Shown here: piece after piece, positions 16,087-24,725 of the stretch | Layout: each line of letters begins with the position of its first letter | Numbering within the stretch: position 1 is the first letter of the stretch | Assembly: GCA_947089305.1 (NCBI GenBank) | Contig: CAMUJQ010000001.1 | Location: 1-44,403, forward strand | Reading direction: 5' to 3' | Length of the DNA stretch: 44,403 nucleotides | Source: an uncultured Clostridia bacterium | GTDB taxonomy: Bacteria; Bacillota; Clostridia; Christensenellales; UBA1242 | Notes under the pieces: generated by a model | What the model saw: only the letters and a program-made list of their open reading frames with translations | Told to the model about the DNA's origin: nothing | Database searches by the model: none | Position numbers and translations under genes: made by a program

Positions 16087-17356
16087 CTACATCTTCAATT
16101 TGTTTCATGTCACTTGTAACCATAGTAAGTTGTTTTTGAATTTTGTTACTTCTTTTGCTTGCGCTTTCAAGAGTGTCGCTAGCTTCTAAAATTTTCTTTT
16201 GAGTTTTATTAATTAGATCTGTAAAATTAATAAACTCTGTTTTAAAACTTTCAAGCAAATTAAAAATTTCACTGCTTCTTTTTTCTATATATAAAGTTTT
16301 AAAGCCCATTTGTAAACTACTAAGCAAAGCACAAATTGTTGTTGGACTGCAAATAATAACTTTATATTTTGTTTGTATTTCTTCTACTAGACCACTCATC
16401 CTCATAATTTCACTAAACATGCCTTCAATGGGAATATACATAATTGCAAAATCTGTTGTAATAGGTGGCTCAACATATTTTTCAAAAATTTTCTTTGCTT
16501 CGTCTTTAATGCGTCGCTCAATAGCTTTGCTTGCCTCTAACATTTCTTTTTGCATATTTTTATCACTAAAATCACACAAACGAATGTAATCTTCTATTGG
16601 AAACTTTGCATCTATAGGAAGTAAAATAGATTCATTATTTTTACCAGGCAAAACTATTGCATATTCAACACGTTCGCTGCTTTGATGTTTAATTTGCGCA
16701 TTTGTTAAATATTGATTTGGCGCAAGCATTTGATTTAGCAGTGTTCCAAGTTGCACTTCTCCAAGCAAGCCTCTTGTTTTTACATTACTTAGCACACGTC
16801 TTAAATCTAGCACCCCACTGCTTAGTTCTTTCATTTCCCCAAAACCTTTGTAAAGTGCTTCTAATCTTTGGCTAATAATATTAAAACTTTCATTTAATCT
16901 TGCTGTTAGGTTTGCATTAAGTTTTTCATCAACTGTTTCTTTAATTTGTTTTAATTGTTCAGTATTTGAATTTAACATTTGAGAAAGTTTTTCATCAACA
17001 ATTTTTGTTACCCTAGAAAGTTGTGCATCAGTTAATTGTTGCATGTTAAAAATTCTATCATCTAAACTTTTTAATAATTGATTATCATTGTCTTTAGAAC
17101 TTTTAAGCAATGCTCTTAAGTTCTCATTATCTGCTCGCATTTGAGCAATGGTCATATTAGAAAATTGTGCATTTGTGTTGCTTTGTTCTACTCTTGCATC
17201 TTTAATTTCTTTTCTTAGTTTATCGTTTTCTTTTTCAATTAAATTAAGTAATTCGCTATTAGGACTAATTTTCTTTCTAAAGATCAAAAGCGAAACAACA
17301 CTAATTAAGCATATAACACTTAAAATTATATTTACTATTATTAAAATTTTTTCCAT
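16082..17356 (-). CDS. rmuC: DNA recombination protein RmuC
   Basis: 424 residues. One N-terminal membrane segment (about 4-26), a long coiled coil (about 33-165), then the RmuC nuclease-like domain (about 170-400). The domain includes RRVLSNVKTRGLLGEVQLG, LLPIDAKFPIEDYIRL and YVEPPITTDFAIMYIPIEGM, the latter two matching its conserved acidic core. RmuC limits recombination between repeats in E. coli. The ATG at 17356 lies 16 bases inside the upstream gene and has AAAGGAG. The two genes are therefore co-transcribed. Confidence 0.95.
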   Translation of the reverse strand: MEKILIIVNIILSVICLISVVSLLIFRKKISPNSELLNLIEKENDKLRKEIKDARVEQSNTNAQFSNMTIAQMRADNENLRALLKSSKDNDNQLLKSLDDRIFNMQQLTDAQLSRVTKIVDEKLSQMLNSNTEQLKQIKETVDEKLNANLTARLNESFNIISQRLEALYKGFGEMKELSSGVLDLRRVLSNVKTRGLLGEVQLGTLLNQMLAPNQYLTNAQIKHQSSERVEYAIVLPGKNNESILLPIDAKFPIEDYIRLCDFSDKNMQKEMLEASKAIERRIKDEAKKIFEKYVEPPITTDFAIMYIPIEGMFSEIMRMSGLVEEIQTKYKVIICSPTTICALLSSLQMGFKTLYIEKRSSEIFNLLESFKTEFINFTDLINKTQKKILEASDTLESASKRSNKIQKQLTMVTSDMKQIEDVE

Positions 17357-18021
17357 GGAAATATCTCCTTTAGTAACTTAAAACCAAGTTCCTTATTTTT
17401 AATTTTACTAATTTTTTCTATAAATTGCTTATCACTAATTGTATCTATTCTATGTGCGTTTCGCTTGGCAGCTTGAAAAGTGTTATATTCAATATTATAA
17501 GGCCCATCTACTGCCGTTTTAATCATTCGTATTATTCTAGTTGCATCTTGATTAAAACTTTTATCGGGATCAATCACTGTTTTAAGAAGTCTATTTTTTA
17601 TGTCAATTAACCCACCGCAATAATCATAAAACTCTTTCGTTAAAGAATCAAAATAAACTGCATTTATTGTAAAGTCTCGTCTTGTGTAATCTTCACGAAT
17701 TGTTTTTGCAATAGTTATTTTTGAAGGATGAAAATTGTCTTTGTCTGAATAGTGGTCTTTTCTAAAAGTTGTGTAATCAAAATAAACATTAGGTTTATTT
17801 TTTACTTTTATTTGCGTTCTAAAATAATGGTCTTTAGTATCATAAAGTTCAAATTCAGTGCCTTCTAAAATTTTTGCAACTTCACTTGGAGTTAAGGCTC
17901 CACATAAATCAACATCTTTTGCTTCATCATTGCACACAATTTTTCTAACAAAACTGCCAACCACATAAACTCGTGATCTATTATCCTGGAAAATTCGTGC
18001 TAATTTTTCTAAATATTTCAT
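17341..18021 (-). CDS. Short CCA-enzyme/poly(A) polymerase family nucleotidyltransferase
   Basis: 226 residues, about half the usual length of class II CCA-adding enzymes or PcnB. The catalytic head is whole: VVGSFVRKIV, the metal pair DVD (Asp36, Asp38), a third acid region FDYTTF near 82, RRDFTINAVYFD (114-125) and YDYCGGLIDI. The EDxxR nucleotide-choosing motif reads QDATR (158-162), with Gln for Glu. The neck is partial and body and tail are absent. All five tRNAs here encode CCA, so any CCA role would be repair; another nucleotidyl transfer is possible. ATG at 18021 follows an extended -10 by 6 bases with no ribosome site. Confidence 0.8.
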   Translation of the reverse strand: MKYLEKLARIFQDNRSRVYVVGSFVRKIVCNDEAKDVDLCGALTPSEVAKILEGTEFELYDTKDHYFRTQIKVKNKPNVYFDYTTFRKDHYSDKDNFHPSKITIAKTIREDYTRRDFTINAVYFDSLTKEFYDYCGGLIDIKNRLLKTVIDPDKSFNQDATRIIRMIKTAVDGPYNIEYNTFQAAKRNAHRIDTISDKQFIEKISKIKNKELGFKLLKEIFPWKKF

Positions 18022-18027
18022 AACAAG

Positions 18028-18056
18028 ATTATAGCAAAATTAATGTTTTTCTCCAA
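18028..18056 (-). promoter_or_regulatory. Promoter of the short nucleotidyltransferase gene, predicted leaderless
   Basis: TTGGAG (18051-18056), 17 bases, extended -10 TGCTATAAT (box 18028-18033), then 6 bases to ATG. Confidence 0.65.
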
Positions 18057-18058
18057 AC

Positions 18059-18098
18059 AAAAAAAAGGCCACTTTTGAGTGGCTTTTTATTTTTTAAA
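18059..18098. terminator. Bidirectional terminator
   Basis: GCCACT/AGTGGC around TTTT-like loop with A8 and T runs, just after the SIMPL gene stop on the minus strand. Confidence 0.8.
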
Positions 18099-18804
18099 TT
18101 ATTTCAAAAACGGCTTTTATTGTTGCTGTTACAGAATAATCGCCTTTTTCTATTGCATTTGTGCTTTCTGATAAAGCAGAACCTGCATATACTCTAGCAA
18201 GTGAACAAACAGGTGCATAGTTTTCTTCTGTTAATTTTTTTAATCTATATTGTTTCCCACCAGCAATTGCAGCAACTTTACTTTCTGCATTTGCAAGAGC
18301 GCTTGCTAAGGCTTCATTATAAGCCTTTTCATGATTTGTTAAACTAAATGTAACTCCGCTAACAGTTGTAATTCCTGCTTCAGTTAAGGATGAAAGTAAA
18401 GCTGAAATGTCTCTATCTGCACTTGTTGAAAAGCTTAACATATTAGAAACTTGATAACCTATAAACTCTTCTCCTTGTTGATAGTTATAACGTCTATACA
18501 TATTATAGTTTGCCGTTTTAATGTTTTCACGTTTAATGCCATTTCCAACTAAAATATTTATAATTTCATTTACCTTTGTACGATTTTCACTTTCTGCAAC
18601 ACTTGCATCTTCATTTCTAGTATCAACACCAACTGTAACTGTAACAGTATCAGGTGCCACTTTAATTTCTGAGCTTCCTATAACAATTATTTCTCCGCTA
18701 GAAATTTCTGGTGCTGCAAACACCGTTTTGTTCGTTTTTGGAATACATACAAGTGTTCCAATCATTAGTAATAAACAAATAGCACTAATAAAAAATTTTT
18801 TCAT
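18094..18804 (-). CDS. Secreted SIMPL-domain (DUF541) protein
   Basis: 236 residues. A clear signal peptide (MKKFFISAICLLLMIGTLVC, cleavage probably after VFA near residue 30) is followed by a full SIMPL domain: IIVIGSSEIKVAPDTVTVTVGV, then NKTANYNMYRRYNY-like and VSGVTFSLTNHEKAYNEALASAL segments typical of YggE-type proteins. These form oligomeric periplasmic or extracellular proteins linked to oxidative stress in E. coli; the biochemical role is unclear. A GGGGGG-rich ribosome site (near 18811) precedes the ATG at 18804. Confidence 0.9.
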   Translation of the reverse strand: MKKFFISAICLLLMIGTLVCIPKTNKTVFAAPEISSGEIIVIGSSEIKVAPDTVTVTVGVDTRNEDASVAESENRTKVNEIINILVGNGIKRENIKTANYNMYRRYNYQQGEEFIGYQVSNMLSFSTSADRDISALLSSLTEAGITTVSGVTFSLTNHEKAYNEALASALANAESKVAAIAGGKQYRLKKLTEENYAPVCSLARVYAGSALSESTNAIEKGDYSVTATIKAVFEII

Positions 18805-18837
18805 AAAAATATCCCCCCTAGAACTAGATTGTGCATT

Positions 18838-18876
18838 GTAAAAAAAAATATTTATAAAAAGTATAAATATTTTATT
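18838..18876 (-). terminator. Terminator of the NUDIX gene
   Basis: AAATATTTATA pairs with TATAAATATTT, followed on the minus strand by a T run. It lies about 30 bases past the NUDIX stop. Confidence 0.6.
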
Positions 18877-18903
18877 TTTTTATAAAACAATTTTTTACAT
18901 TTA

Positions 18904-19437
18904 CTATCTATCAAAGTGGAGTGTTAAAAATCTACTTAAAAAATATTTATAATCATCACTATGATTCATAAAAGCATCTGAATATAAAAGTTGTTTAAAA
19001 TCTTTTATATTAATCCATTTAACTTCACTGACTTCTTCAACCTGCAAGGTCATATCTTTTATATCTTTATCAGTCTTAACAATAAATTGTTCTGTTAATT
19101 CATTCATCTCTTCATGAATCAATTCTCCAACATAAATAAAATCGCCTGGTTTAACTTTAAGCCCAAGTTCTTCAAAGGTTTCTCTTTCACACGCTGTTAA
19201 TATACTTTCGCCCGATTCAATATGCCCCGCACATGCAATATCCCATCTATTTGGACAAGTTGGTTTACAAGCTGCGCGCTTTTGAATTAAAAGTTCATTG
19301 TTTTCATTAATAAACCAAACATGAACAACTTTATGAAAAACACCCGCATTCTTCTTATGCGATTTTTTCCTTTCAATAGTTCCCACATAATTCCCTTGCT
19401 TATCAAATGCATCTAAAACTTCATCTGTAACTAACAT
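18904..19437 (-). CDS. NUDIX hydrolase
   Basis: 177 residues from ATG at 19437. The NUDIX box is complete at about 72-94: GHIESGESILTACERETFEE then LG, matching Gx5Ex7REUxEExGU. The upstream HKVVHVWFINENNELLIQKR and CPNRWDIACAGH place it near the IDI/YfcD-like branch (isopentenyl-diphosphate isomerase-like NUDIX), but the isomerase Cys and Glu set cannot be confirmed. A GTG at 19458 would add seven residues, but a TATACT -10 box overlaps it and no ribosome site exists, so ATG at 19437 on an mRNA with two or three leader bases is preferred. Confidence 0.88.
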   Translation of the reverse strand: MLVTDEVLDAFDKQGNYVGTIERKKSHKKNAGVFHKVVHVWFINENNELLIQKRAACKPTCPNRWDIACAGHIESGESILTACERETFEELGLKVKPGDFIYVGELIHEEMNELTEQFIVKTDKDIKDMTLQVEEVSEVKWINIKDFKQLLYSDAFMNHSDDYKYFLSRFLTLHFDR

Positions 19438-19446
19438 ACAAGAAAT

Positions 19447-19474
19447 AGTATAGCACACTAATTTAATTTTACAA
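19447..19474 (-). promoter_or_regulatory. Promoter of the NUDIX gene, predicted near-leaderless
   Basis: TTGTAA (19469-19474), 16 bases, extended -10 TGCTATACT (box 19447-19452), then 9 bases to ATG. Confidence 0.6.
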
Positions 19475-19509
19475 ACAAAAAAACCTTTTTTGTAAAAAGG
19501 CTTTTTTTA
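19475..19509 (-). terminator. Terminator of the 127-residue unknown gene
   Basis: GCCTTTTT pairs with AAAAAGG around a TACA-type loop, followed by T7 on the minus strand, directly after the stop at 19510. The A run on the other side makes it possibly two-way. Confidence 0.7.
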
Positions 19510-19893
19510 TTATATTTTTGTGTGCTTTTTGAATACTTCTGCTGAGTTATCATTACCTTTTAGCATTCTCCAATTTAATTGATGTTCTGCCATGCTGTCT
19601 CGAACACCCATATCAATTCTATTAAATTCAAGTTTTGCTGGAATTTTTTCATTATTTGCTTCATATTCCACATCTTCCAATTTTAAGAAATCCAAACCAT
19701 GAGTTACAATCCCTGCGTTTACATAATTTCTTATATCAGCAACAACTTTTTTAAAATTATTTAAAACTCTTGCTGAAATCCAAAGTTTTCCATAACCTCT
19801 GAAAAACTGATCGCCTTCAGCCTCTGCATGCATTACATTGTGAAAATCAAAAGGTACTGGAACATTTTTATCTTTAAAAGCTTCATTTATCAT
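19510..19893 (-). CDS. Conserved-looking hypothetical protein, 127 residues
   Basis: Not recognised. A soluble protein without signal or membrane segment, mixed charge, starting MINEAFKDKNVPVPFDFHNV and containing QFFRGYGKLWISARVLNNFKK and FNRIDMGVRDSMAEHQLNWR. Clear ribosome site AGGAG before ATG at 19893, and a promoter TTGAAA/TATAAT with a 16-base spacer upstream (near 19916-19943). Third of three small unknown genes on this strand; the 155-base gap with terminator before it makes it a separate unit. Confidence 0.75.
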   Translation of the reverse strand: MINEAFKDKNVPVPFDFHNVMHAEAEGDQFFRGYGKLWISARVLNNFKKVVADIRNYVNAGIVTHGLDFLKLEDVEYEANNEKIPAKLEFNRIDMGVRDSMAEHQLNWRMLKGNDNSAEVFKKHTKI

Positions 19894-20021
19894 TTGTTTT
19901 CTCCTATACTATTATTATAATCTTTTTATTAACTTTTTCAATAGTTTTTTAAAATTTTTTATAAGTATAACAAATTTCTAAATAAAATAAGCATTTTTCA
20001 AACTGATTTTATAGTGTCAAA

Positions 20022-20051
20022 TAAAAAAATCGTTTTTTACCTAAACGATTA
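20022..20051 (-). terminator. Terminator of the 140-residue unknown gene
   Basis: AATCGTTT/AAAACGATT around AGGTAA with T7 on the minus strand, directly after the stop at 20049. Confidence 0.8.
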
Positions 20052-20471
20052 TTTTAGTTTAACAGTTTTTATTGCTGTTTCAATTTTATCTAAACTTTTC
20101 CACGAATCATAAAAATCTTTTACTACATTTCCACTGGCCTTATCTGGTCGTTTTGCTGGACCATATTCTATGGCTCCCATACCACGAATTACTCCATTAA
20201 ATTTTAAATAAGTTAATTCAAAGCCTCTTTTATTTGTTGCTTCTTTTAACATATCAAGTTGAGAACTTGCTGTTGCCAAAATAAATTCCTCTTGAAAATT
20301 TCTAACAACTTCTTCAAAACAATCATATAAATAGCCATCCAAGCGTTCTTTTGTCATTTTCTTTTTTAAAATAGCCTCATAACATCCGCTAATTAAAAAG
20401 CCTTTATATAATTTATTGGAATCAAAAATATTAATAGCCGCAGTAAAATTTAAAAAATGCTTATCTTTCAT
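20049..20471 (-). CDS. Hypothetical protein, 140 residues
   Basis: Not recognised. Soluble, no signal or membrane segment, predicted mostly helical: ISGCYEAILKKKMTKERLDG, YDCFEEVVRNFQEEFILATA, then FNGVIRGMGAIEYGPAKRPD. Ribosome site AAAGGAAA before ATG at 20471, only 3 bases after the stop of the frameshifted upstream gene, so the two share a transcript. Confidence 0.75.
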   Translation of the reverse strand: MKDKHFLNFTAAINIFDSNKLYKGFLISGCYEAILKKKMTKERLDGYLYDCFEEVVRNFQEEFILATASSQLDMLKEATNKRGFELTYLKFNGVIRGMGAIEYGPAKRPDKASGNVVKDFYDSWKSLDKIETAIKTVKLK

Positions 20472-20474
20472 TCT

Positions 20475-20815
20475 TTATTTCCTTTTAATATTTGCTTTAC
20501 TTTCCCCTGCTTTGCTTTTTTGCATTTTATCTATTTGACATTCTTTTATAATAAAATCATTAAAACTAAAGTCCACATTGTAAACTAAACAAAGCTCGTT
20601 AAGAATATCTAATTGTTTTGTTGTTGTTGCGTTTAAAAAAGTTTTACCCTTATTAATTATTGCTTTTTCAACAACTCGCTTTGCTTTTTTGCTTAAATTT
20701 TCGTTTCTTTCTCCTAATACAACAAATGCCCTATTGCATAAACTTTAAATAAACTTTCACTTCTCGAACTAGAAAACTCACTATTAATTACATATTTATA
20801 ATTTATAAATTGCAT
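20475..20815 (-). pseudogene. Frameshifted small gene, intact form 113 residues, unknown function
   Basis: From ATG at 20815 with a strong GGAGG site, the frame reads MQFINYKYVINSEFSSSRSE then stops after 33 codons. One extra G in the GGG at 20729-20731 would join it to VVLGERNENLSKKAKRVVEK and on to the stop at 20475, giving exactly 113 residues. The product would be basic, helical and soluble; I recognise no family. A good promoter precedes it and the next gene follows by 3 bases, so the unit looks live apart from the indel. It may be a sequencing error in a short G run. Confidence 0.65.
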
Positions 20816-20836
20816 AAAATCCTCCAAGGCCATACA

Positions 20837-20865
20837 AGTATAGCATAGTGAGAATTTTAATTCAA
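20837..20865 (-). promoter_or_regulatory. Promoter of the small-gene unit
   Basis: TTGAAT (20860-20865), 17 bases, extended -10 TGCTATACT (box 20837-20842), leading to GGAGG and ATG at 20815. Confidence 0.65.
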
Positions 20866-20881
20866 TGTTTTTTGCCAACAT

Positions 20882-22039
20882 TTATTTTTTATTTACTAAA
20901 AGTTTATATAAAGTTTGCTCAAAATTAAATTTTGTTTGTAATTCTTCAACTTCTTTTAACATTTTTGTTTTGACATGCTCTGGAATATTTGTTTTTGTTG
21001 CCCTAATTAATAAATTTTTTGGAGTAAAGTCAAAATCAACAAATTCAATTAGTTCAACTTTATATCCCGAATACTCAAGCAAATTACAACGTATTATATC
21101 TGTAAATAAACTTGATATTCTTTCTTTAGCAATTCCATATCGTGTTATTATGTTAAAAGTTTCAGAATTAATTTGACTTGCAACTTCATGCTGGCAACAA
21201 GGCACTGAAAAAATCATTTTTGCATTCCATTTGATGGCATTGTATAAAGCAAAATCAGTTGCAGTGTTACAAGCGTGCAAGGTAATAATTATATCTACAT
21301 CAAATTTAGGACTATAATTTTTTATATCGCCAACAACAAAATTTAAATTAGTGTATCCATATTTTTTTGCTGCCAAATTACATTCTTTTATTACATTTTC
21401 TTTTAAATCAAGTCCTACAATGTTAACATCAATATTTTTAATAAACTTAAAATAATAATAAACTATAAAAGTTAAATAGCTTTTTCCACAACCAAAATCT
21501 ATTATATTTACCTTTGTTAAATTTTCCTTTTTTATTTTATCGTCAATTAACTCAATAAATCTATTAATTTGCCTAAACTTAGCTTGCATTGAAGAAACCA
21601 CTTTACCTTCTTTTGTAAATATCCCCATATCTATTAATGGCAAAACTTTTGTTCCTTCTTCTATTAAATAATTCTTTTGGCGATTATGCGTTTCTTTAGT
21701 TTTCAATTTTAAATTTAAATTTTTGTTCTTTGAATAAAACAATTTTCCATTTTTAGTGGAATGAATGCTATATTCAAAAGTTTCTGTCCACAAATTAATT
21801 TGTTTATATTCTTCTAAATAATTCAATAATTTAGCTTTCAACTCATTTTTATTAAAGCTTGAATGTATAACTTTTGTAGCCAAATATGCGCTTGCATTAT
21901 ACTTATTTTGAATAAGTTCTATTGCAACCTTATCATATTTTACTTCTTTGTTAATTTTGCTGCTTGTAACAATTTTAATTGGTTCGCTATTTATAGTCAT
22001 ATCTAAAAAAATTAAAAAATCTTCTTCAAATGCTCTCAT
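20882..22039 (-). CDS. SAM-dependent methyltransferase (Methyltransf_32-like)
   Basis: 385 residues. A helical N-terminal region (1-155) of unknown role is followed by a class I methyltransferase domain: SAM motif I NIIDFGCGKSYLTFIVYYYF near 185, acidic motif II VGLDLKENVI, VGDI, and post-motif ITLHACNTATDFALYNAI. The SVPCCQHE segment is characteristic of the GSTCD/Methyltransf_32 group, whose substrate is mostly unknown; RNA is a guess. It overlaps the upstream YgjV-family gene by four bases (ATGA), so translation is coupled. Confidence 0.85.
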   Translation of the reverse strand: MRAFEEDFLIFLDMTINSEPIKIVTSSKINKEVKYDKVAIELIQNKYNASAYLATKVIHSSFNKNELKAKLLNYLEEYKQINLWTETFEYSIHSTKNGKLFYSKNKNLNLKLKTKETHNRQKNYLIEEGTKVLPLIDMGIFTKEGKVVSSMQAKFRQINRFIELIDDKIKKENLTKVNIIDFGCGKSYLTFIVYYYFKFIKNIDVNIVGLDLKENVIKECNLAAKKYGYTNLNFVVGDIKNYSPKFDVDIIITLHACNTATDFALYNAIKWNAKMIFSVPCCQHEVASQINSETFNIITRYGIAKERISSLFTDIIRCNLLEYSGYKVELIEFVDFDFTPKNLLIRATKTNIPEHVKTKMLKEVEELQTKFNFEQTLYKLLVNKK

Positions 22040-22596
22040 TTTATTTCTTCCTTTTGTTCCTTTATTAAAATTTCTATTTCTTTTTTCTGCTTATTTTCAA
22101 TATAAAACTTAATTATAGAAACCACAATAACTAAGGATTCAATAAGGTTTAATAGCGCATTAGCATAGGTTTTACATAAAAAGGCATAGATAATAAGCAT
22201 AACTTGAGGAACCAAACATGTATATCGCATAATTTGCATATCTTTAATATAAAAACTAAAAGTAAATATTGTGGCTGTAATTATAGGAATAATATCAAGT
22301 AAACTATTTAAATAAATAACGCCAACAATAATATAACTTACAACAAAAATTGGTAAAAAGTATATAGCCTGTTTAAAATTATATTTTTCAGAAAAATATA
22401 AATATAAGCAACGCAAAATAGATATTAATGTTATTATACCTGCCCCATAAATATTTACAAATATATAACTTAATCCATAAAACAAATTAGCAATAATTTG
22501 AAAAATTAAAAAAAACTTTTTACTTTTAAAAAAGTAACTTACGCACACCAACAATAAGGCGATTATTCCAACAATTTGTGAAATTATAAAGTTCAT
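22036..22596 (-). CDS. YgjV family inner membrane protein
   Basis: 186 residues with five or six membrane segments and a charged C-terminal tail (from about 168). The start IISQIVGIIALLLVCVSYFF and LIFQIIANLFYGLSYI match the YgjV family, whose function is unknown. Its TGA stop overlaps the methyltransferase start. The ATG at 22596 lies 7 bases after TATAAT with no ribosome site, so the mRNA is predicted to be leaderless. Confidence 0.85.
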   Translation of the reverse strand: MNFIISQIVGIIALLLVCVSYFFKSKKFFLIFQIIANLFYGLSYIFVNIYGAGIITLISILRCLYLYFSEKYNFKQAIYFLPIFVVSYIIVGVIYLNSLLDIIPIITATIFTFSFYIKDMQIMRYTCLVPQVMLIIYAFLCKTYANALLNLIESLVIVVSIIKFYIENKQKKEIEILIKEQKEEIK

Positions 22597-22603
22597 TAAT
22601 TAA

Positions 22604-22609
22604 ATTATA
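22604..22609 (-). promoter_or_regulatory. -10 box of YgjV-family gene, predicted leaderless
   Basis: Extended -10 TGTTATAAT seven bases before the ATG at 22596. The -35 is weak (TAAACA at 17 bases). Confidence 0.5.
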
Positions 22610-22647
22610 ACATATATTCACAATATTGTTTAGTTTTTCAATTTAAA

Positions 22648-22685
22648 TTTAAAAAAAATCTACTTTATTAAGTAGACTTTTTTTT
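22648..22685 (-). terminator. Terminator overlapping the end of the P-type ATPase gene
   Basis: GTCTACTT and AAGTAGAT pair around AATA, with T8 on the minus strand. The first arm holds the last two codons and the TAA stop (22668-22670). Confidence 0.85.
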
Positions 22686-24725
22686 ATTTGGATTGTAACT
22701 TAAAGCTCGCATACTATTTAATATTGCTAATAAAGTAACCCCTACATCGGCGAATACTGCAGCAAGCATTCCAGTAATACCAAAGGCCCCAAGCGCCAAA
22801 AATGCAATCTTAATTATTGCAGATAATATTATATTTTCCAAAACAATCTTTTTTGTAAATTTAGATATTTTTATTGCTGTAACAATTTTTTCTGGATTAT
22901 CATCAACTAACACAACGTCACTTGCCTCAATACTTGCAGGGCTCCCATTTATTCCCATGCTTATGCCAATGTTTGCAAGCGTTAAACTTGGTGCATCATT
23001 TATGCCATCGCCAACATATCCAACTGACTGTTTATTTTGTTGAAATTTTTTAATCAGTTCAAACTTTTCTTCTGGTAAAAGTTTAAAATAAGGTTGGTCT
23101 ATTTCTATAGCCTTCGCCACTTTTAAAACAGACTCTTCATTATCGCCTGATAATAAACAGGTTTTAATCCCCATTTGTTTTAAATGGTGTATTGTAGCTT
23201 TTGCTGTGTTTTTTATTGTGTCACTTAAAGTTATTTCTCCAATTTTTCTATTATCTTCATACACTTCAATTATTGTATTTTTTATTTCTTTATTTTTGCG
23301 ACCAATAAAATATTTATGTTTATTATAACTATATTCTAAACCTTCTCCTGCAATTTCTTTAACAGCTTTAATTGGCTCTCCTTCTTTATCACAAGCTTTT
23401 GTAATTGCCCTTGCAAGCGGATGAATAGAATATCTTTCTCCTAAAAATGCTAAATATAAAATATCTTCTTGAGTTTTTTTAGCATCTAAACTTTGGATAT
23501 TTGTAATTTCAAATTCCCCTGTTGTTAATGTTCCCGTTTTATCAAATGCCATTGTTGAAATTTTAGAACATTCATCTAAATAATTACTTCCTTTAATTAA
23601 AATGCCTTTTTTAGATGCATTGCCAAGCCCTGAAAAATAACTAAGAGGAACGGAAATTGCAAACGCACATGGACACGATATAACTAAAAATATAAGACCA
23701 CGATAAATTGCCGTGTTAAAGTTTTTTGTTACAGCCCACACTATTCCAAACACAATTATTGCAAGAGCAACTATTCCAAGTGTATACCATTTAGTTAATT
23801 TAGCTATAAATGTTTCAGTTTTAGATTTATGTTCGCTTGCTTTTTCCACCATGTTCATAATTTTGGAAATTGCACTTTCTTTATATTCACTTGTTGTTTT
23901 AATTTTAACAACACCATTTAAAGCAATTGAACCAGATAAAACTTTATCGTTTTTTTCTAATGAAACAGGAACGCTTTCCCCCGTTAAACTTTGCATGTTG
24001 AAATCACTTTTACCTTCAACAATTACTCCATCTATTGCAACTTTTTCACCAGGCTTAACAATTGTTAAACTATTAACTTTTACCTTAGCGGGTTCAACTT
24101 TTTCTTCTTCATTTTTATCATTAATTATAACTGCATATTCAGGTTGCAACTTTGCAAGTTTTTCAATTGCACGACGAGATTTATTAACAGCTAAGCCTTC
24201 AAATAATTTTCCTATATTATAAAGAGCAATAACCATTAACCCTTCTAAATGTTCACTTACAAAGGTTGCTCCAATAACTGAAATTGTTATTAATAAATTT
24301 TCATTTATAACACCTTTAAATAATTGAACAATAGCTTTATAATAAGTTTTATATCCAAGAATTAATGCTGTAACAACATACAATGTCCAATAAAGCGCTT
24401 TGATGCTGGATAAATCTACTAATAAAATTACTAAGCCAAGTGCAATTCCAACCAATAATGTTGATAAATCAAAATAAAATTGCTTATTTAAAATTTTATT
24501 TTGTTTTTTTGTTTTATCGAATATTTTTACATTAGGTTCAATTTTATTTGATAATTTAACAACTCTGTTTAAACCTTCTTCTACATCTTCACTTTCAAAA
24601 GTTAATAAACTTTTAACAAAATCAATTTTTGCGTTATTAATACCCTCAAGTTTGTTTATCTCCCCTTCAAGAGCTCTTGCACAATTTGGACAATCCAATC
24701 CTTCAATTTTTACACTTTTATTCAT
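22668..24725 (-). CDS. cadA: Heavy-metal translocating P1B-type ATPase (Zn/Cd/Pb group)
   Basis: 685 residues. An N-terminal HMA domain with GLDCPNCA (about 8-15), six to eight membrane segments, the transport motif SCPCAF, phosphorylation DKTGTLTTG, ATP-binding segments GEGLEY and hinge VGYVGDGINDAPSLTLANIG. CPC with an HMA Cys pair and a CadC-type regulator in the same unit support Zn2+, Cd2+ or Pb2+ export rather than copper. Start: ATG at 24725 lies 7 bases after GGAG and overlaps the regulator's stop. ORF extension to 24776 would run deep into arsR. Last codons make the terminator. Confidence 0.95.
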   Translation of the reverse strand: MNKSVKIEGLDCPNCARALEGEINKLEGINNAKIDFVKSLLTFESEDVEEGLNRVVKLSNKIEPNVKIFDKTKKQNKILNKQFYFDLSTLLVGIALGLVILLVDLSSIKALYWTLYVVTALILGYKTYYKAIVQLFKGVINENLLITISVIGATFVSEHLEGLMVIALYNIGKLFEGLAVNKSRRAIEKLAKLQPEYAVIINDKNEEEKVEPAKVKVNSLTIVKPGEKVAIDGVIVEGKSDFNMQSLTGESVPVSLEKNDKVLSGSIALNGVVKIKTTSEYKESAISKIMNMVEKASEHKSKTETFIAKLTKWYTLGIVALAIIVFGIVWAVTKNFNTAIYRGLIFLVISCPCAFAISVPLSYFSGLGNASKKGILIKGSNYLDECSKISTMAFDKTGTLTTGEFEITNIQSLDAKKTQEDILYLAFLGERYSIHPLARAITKACDKEGEPIKAVKEIAGEGLEYSYNKHKYFIGRKNKEIKNTIIEVYEDNRKIGEITLSDTIKNTAKATIHHLKQMGIKTCLLSGDNEESVLKVAKAIEIDQPYFKLLPEEKFELIKKFQQNKQSVGYVGDGINDAPSLTLANIGISMGINGSPASIEASDVVLVDDNPEKIVTAIKISKFTKKIVLENIILSAIIKIAFLALGAFGITGMLAAVFADVGVTLLAILNSMRALSYNPNKKKST

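Noticed and set aside
19438..19458. GTG start for the NUDIX gene
   Set aside because: It overlaps the predicted -10 box and has no ribosome site.
23713..24222. 169-residue plus-strand frame
   Set aside because: Shadow of the P-type ATPase gene.
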